Below are positions 61,251-64,000 of a DNA stretch of 64,000 nucleotides, piece by piece. Position 1 is the stretch's first letter. Each line of letters starts with the position of its first letter. Below the pieces are notes generated by a model, which had not been told where the DNA came from, did not search any database, and worked only from the letters and a program-made list of their open reading frames with translations. The DNA comes from Nissolia schottii (lineage: Eukaryota; Streptophyta; Magnoliopsida; Fabales; Fabaceae): contig QANU01016478.1 in NCBI GenBank assembly GCA_003254905.1, positions 76,333-140,332 of the forward strand, read 5' to 3'. The position numbers were made by a program, and so were the translations under genes.

Positions 61251-64000
61251 ATAGAAAGAAGAAAGAAGAAGAAAAAGAAAAAGAAAAAGAAAAAAAGCAA
61301 TATGTTTTGTGTGACGGGTGGAGGAATTATGTTTTGGGAGTAGATTTAGGAACTTTCAGACCGTTATGGCAGTTAGTTGGACATGTCCAACCCGCCATGA
61401 TGCATCACGTGATCACAACGCCTGCACGTGCCATCCTTTCTTTCCATTTGGCTTGAAACATGACTCACATTACCTTTTATTCTTGTTTTGAGACATCATG
61501 CCAATACATTAATTATTATCATTAAATGAAATTTTAATAGAGTTTATACCTCCTTATAATTTAATCAAATAATAAGCCAATACCGTGTCCTGTGACTAAT
61601 GAATGAATATAAAGAACATAACTCTTAAAAAATATGTGGGCGTGTGTGAGGACAATCTATTTAAACAATATACAGCTAAGGACAATAATTGGGTATGATT
61701 TGAGGAGACATACAATAATTTTTAAGATAAAAGATTACTCAAGAAAACATGCTTTGTACGAATTCTGTGAGTTCTTCTGCGCTTTATCTTCATTTCTTCA
61801 CTCAGATTATTAACTCATATTTTCTCTATCTTTGCAGCATTCACAAAAACCAGCGTGATGAATATCGAATATGCAGAAGCAGACGCGATGAACACATCGG
61901 TGACACAAAAAACAAAAATTCCATCTAACTATCATTAACTTAGGTTGCCGATTTATCACCCGTCACGAGTGACGAACTCCGAAGCCGCCAAAAGAATGAG
62001 CAATAGTAAAAGCATAAGATGTAAATGGGCTTATTCTCAATTTATTGCGTCTCACTAACCAACTCAGACCCGTTATCATTTCCTTCTGCACTATCATTGG
62101 ACTCAACACGCTCTTTTTGGCCCATAACAGCATTTCCCCCGCCAAGAATTTCGCAAAGTTTAGCCCACCAATGAAGTTTAATGTAGAGAGTGTTGGGGTC
62201 GCCAAAATTGGCGATGCGATAAGAAATAAAAGATGTAAAGGAATAATTGCATGAGCAAAACAACTGGTCGCCGACAGGTATATTCGCGACCCAATGAATG
62301 GAAGGTGTGGTCGGTCAGCATAATCACAGTAGGAAAGATTTGTTTGATTTCAATAATGGCGACAGGAAACAAATCTTTAGAAGGAATACAAGGTCTTTTG
62401 TCGACAAAGATGGAATCAGCGACTGAATATTTGTGAACATAGTCATAAGTCGACAAGGTCATCTATGAATATAGATTGCCATGAGGTTTAACAACAAGTG
62501 TTCAAAGGAAAAACGTTTTAGATGTCGCAAGTAAAAGAGATCATGAAACTTAAATAGTAGTCGCCATCAAGAAATGGGATGAGTGATCATCAACGAAAGT
62601 AGATGGCGACGTGTTTTAAGAGTTAATAAAAATGTAGATATAAGGTTCAAACAGATGCTTTTGGAGGGAACGGTTATTTATGTCTTCATTTGTGCAAAAA
62701 GTATAACTTCCATCCAGCGTGGCGTGTGGGAAATGATAATCGCCATTTACTTCAGCACGACCATAGTGGGCATGTAATAATAACCACCACGTATACATGT
62801 CGCTCATCGTGGTGTAATTGACCCACATTTAGCACATAGTGGCAAACTTGGAGGAAACTGTCACCGGATGTTTGGGGCGACAGTTAAGGGTCTTACTGAA
62901 ACACCCTAGCTAACTGTTTACCTGTACGTAGTAAACAAAGCTCATTAGGTTGTTTGCTATCTGATCGGAATACCTTAGTCCATTGTTATCTTTCGAAAAT
63001 AGTGGTTTAACAAATAAGGACCAATTTTAAACCTTTCATTGACATTACGTAATTGCAAAACTAGAGCCATGCGTCTGAAAGATGAATATAACAAGGCGTG
63101 TAGCAGTAGTATAATAGAGCATCCAATATACATCCAGGTGGTCCATCATACAAAGTCACATAATTGTATATGTAATACATAAGATACATCACATGTACAT
63201 AGATCAAAATATCAACTACATGAGTCATAATACAGCATATCAAAATACAAGGGCTGCTAGAGACCCTTGGCAAAAATCTGGACATCCAGCTCTCTCTATG
63301 TCCCTATCCTGTCACTGCCGCTCATGGCTCTGCTGGCGGCTCATCAGCATCCTCAAAACATGAATCATCATCAGTACCTGAAGTCAATAAGGTAGTGGGA
63401 GTGAGAACGGTAGGTTCTCAGTGGAAGTAACTTTAGTTCCTAAGTCTCGTCTCCTATTAGGTCGGACTTCAGGCCGCTCAGAGATTTCTAAGTGAACATG
63501 TATTTCTAAATATCCTACTGATTATTATCTGGCCTAGGTTCTGAACGGCTTTATCTACTTTACTAGGTGATAGGGGAACTACTCTTGCTTACTATGTTCT
63601 CGGGCTTGTTAACATTACGTTTACGTACATAGCCGTCTCGAGCGGTCTCTGGACGGTAATAACATAGCAGCAGCATAATTGACAGCAGCATAATATCTTA
63701 CACATTCTCATACATAGCAGAATAATCAGAGTGCACCTTTCATATATTTATGCATAACAGAATAAACATGCTTAATGCTTATGCATAACAGAATAACTGG
63801 CTTTTGGAATATATGTTATTCCCACCATAGCATTGCCCTCTTTTGACAACGTTATGACGGAATAACCTCGCACCTCCAGGTGGTCCTCTCTGACCCCTGC
63901 GGTGGGCTTCCACCTGCCGTGTGCCCCCTCGGGACCCCTCGACAGTGGGCGGATATTGTACCCCCACCTAGGCTTGCCCCCGTACGACAATGCAAAGGCG
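61251..64000. other. Distal spacer with no supported gene
   Basis: A GAAAAA simple tract lies near 61255-61295. From about 61950 the base composition becomes less AT-rich, and the last 120 bases are GC-rich (CCCCCTCGGGACCCCTCGAC). No frame encodes a protein I recognise. Phrases in 63300-63700 resemble internal sequence of plant retroelements, but no LTR, primer-binding site or polyprotein motif is visible. Confidence 0.4.

Overview
This is nuclear DNA from a flowering plant. Coding sequence sits in short exons with GT-AG introns, the spacers are very AT-rich, and MITEs, tRNA-derived SINEs and a CACTA transposon are present. The gene set and repeat types fit a eudicot, most likely a legume and possibly Glycine; this attribution rests on remembered families, not a search. 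Single N bases near 4500, 25388 and 29207 look like assembly placeholders.

Layout: (1) An HLS1-like N-acetyltransferase gene lies on the minus strand at 1057-4358, with transposon debris in every intron. (2) About 8 kb of AT-rich spacer follows (4.7-12.5 kb), holding microsatellites, a tandem array of SINE-like units and a low-confidence retroelement fragment. (3) Between 12.5 and 23.8 kb is a nested transposon. A decayed CACTA (En/Spm) element at 13315-23160, with terminal inverted repeats and an ATC target duplication, sits inside the loop of an older foldback element with arms of about 0.5 kb. (4) Two paralogous plastid KAS III genes (26270-30039 and 37392-41770, both minus) flank a minus-strand ACR11-type ACT-domain gene (31624-35567). 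(5) The 42-49.9 kb interval is spacer with short tandem repeats. (6) A plus-strand LPA3 gene (49907-54357) converges on a minus-strand group II cyclic-nucleotide-gated channel gene (54998-60421). (7) The last 3 kb holds no gene I can support.

I reassembled all six gene models by hand across splice junctions, and each gives one continuous frame ending in a stop: HLS1-like 382 aa, KAS III 381 and 379 aa, ACR11-like 293 aa, LPA3 379 aa, CNGC 744 aa. Four of the six act in plastids (fatty-acid initiation twice, glutamine-synthetase-linked ACT protein, photosystem II assembly), but nothing shows they work as a unit; plant neighbours are usually independent.

The strongest unusual signals are an HLS1-like intron bounded by a near-perfect 34-bp direct repeat that spans both splice sites (a candidate recent intron gain), the CACTA-in-foldback nest with an internal cluster of subterminal-type motifs, and the unequal divergence of the two KAS III copies. 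I found no convincing evidence of an undescribed multi-gene system.
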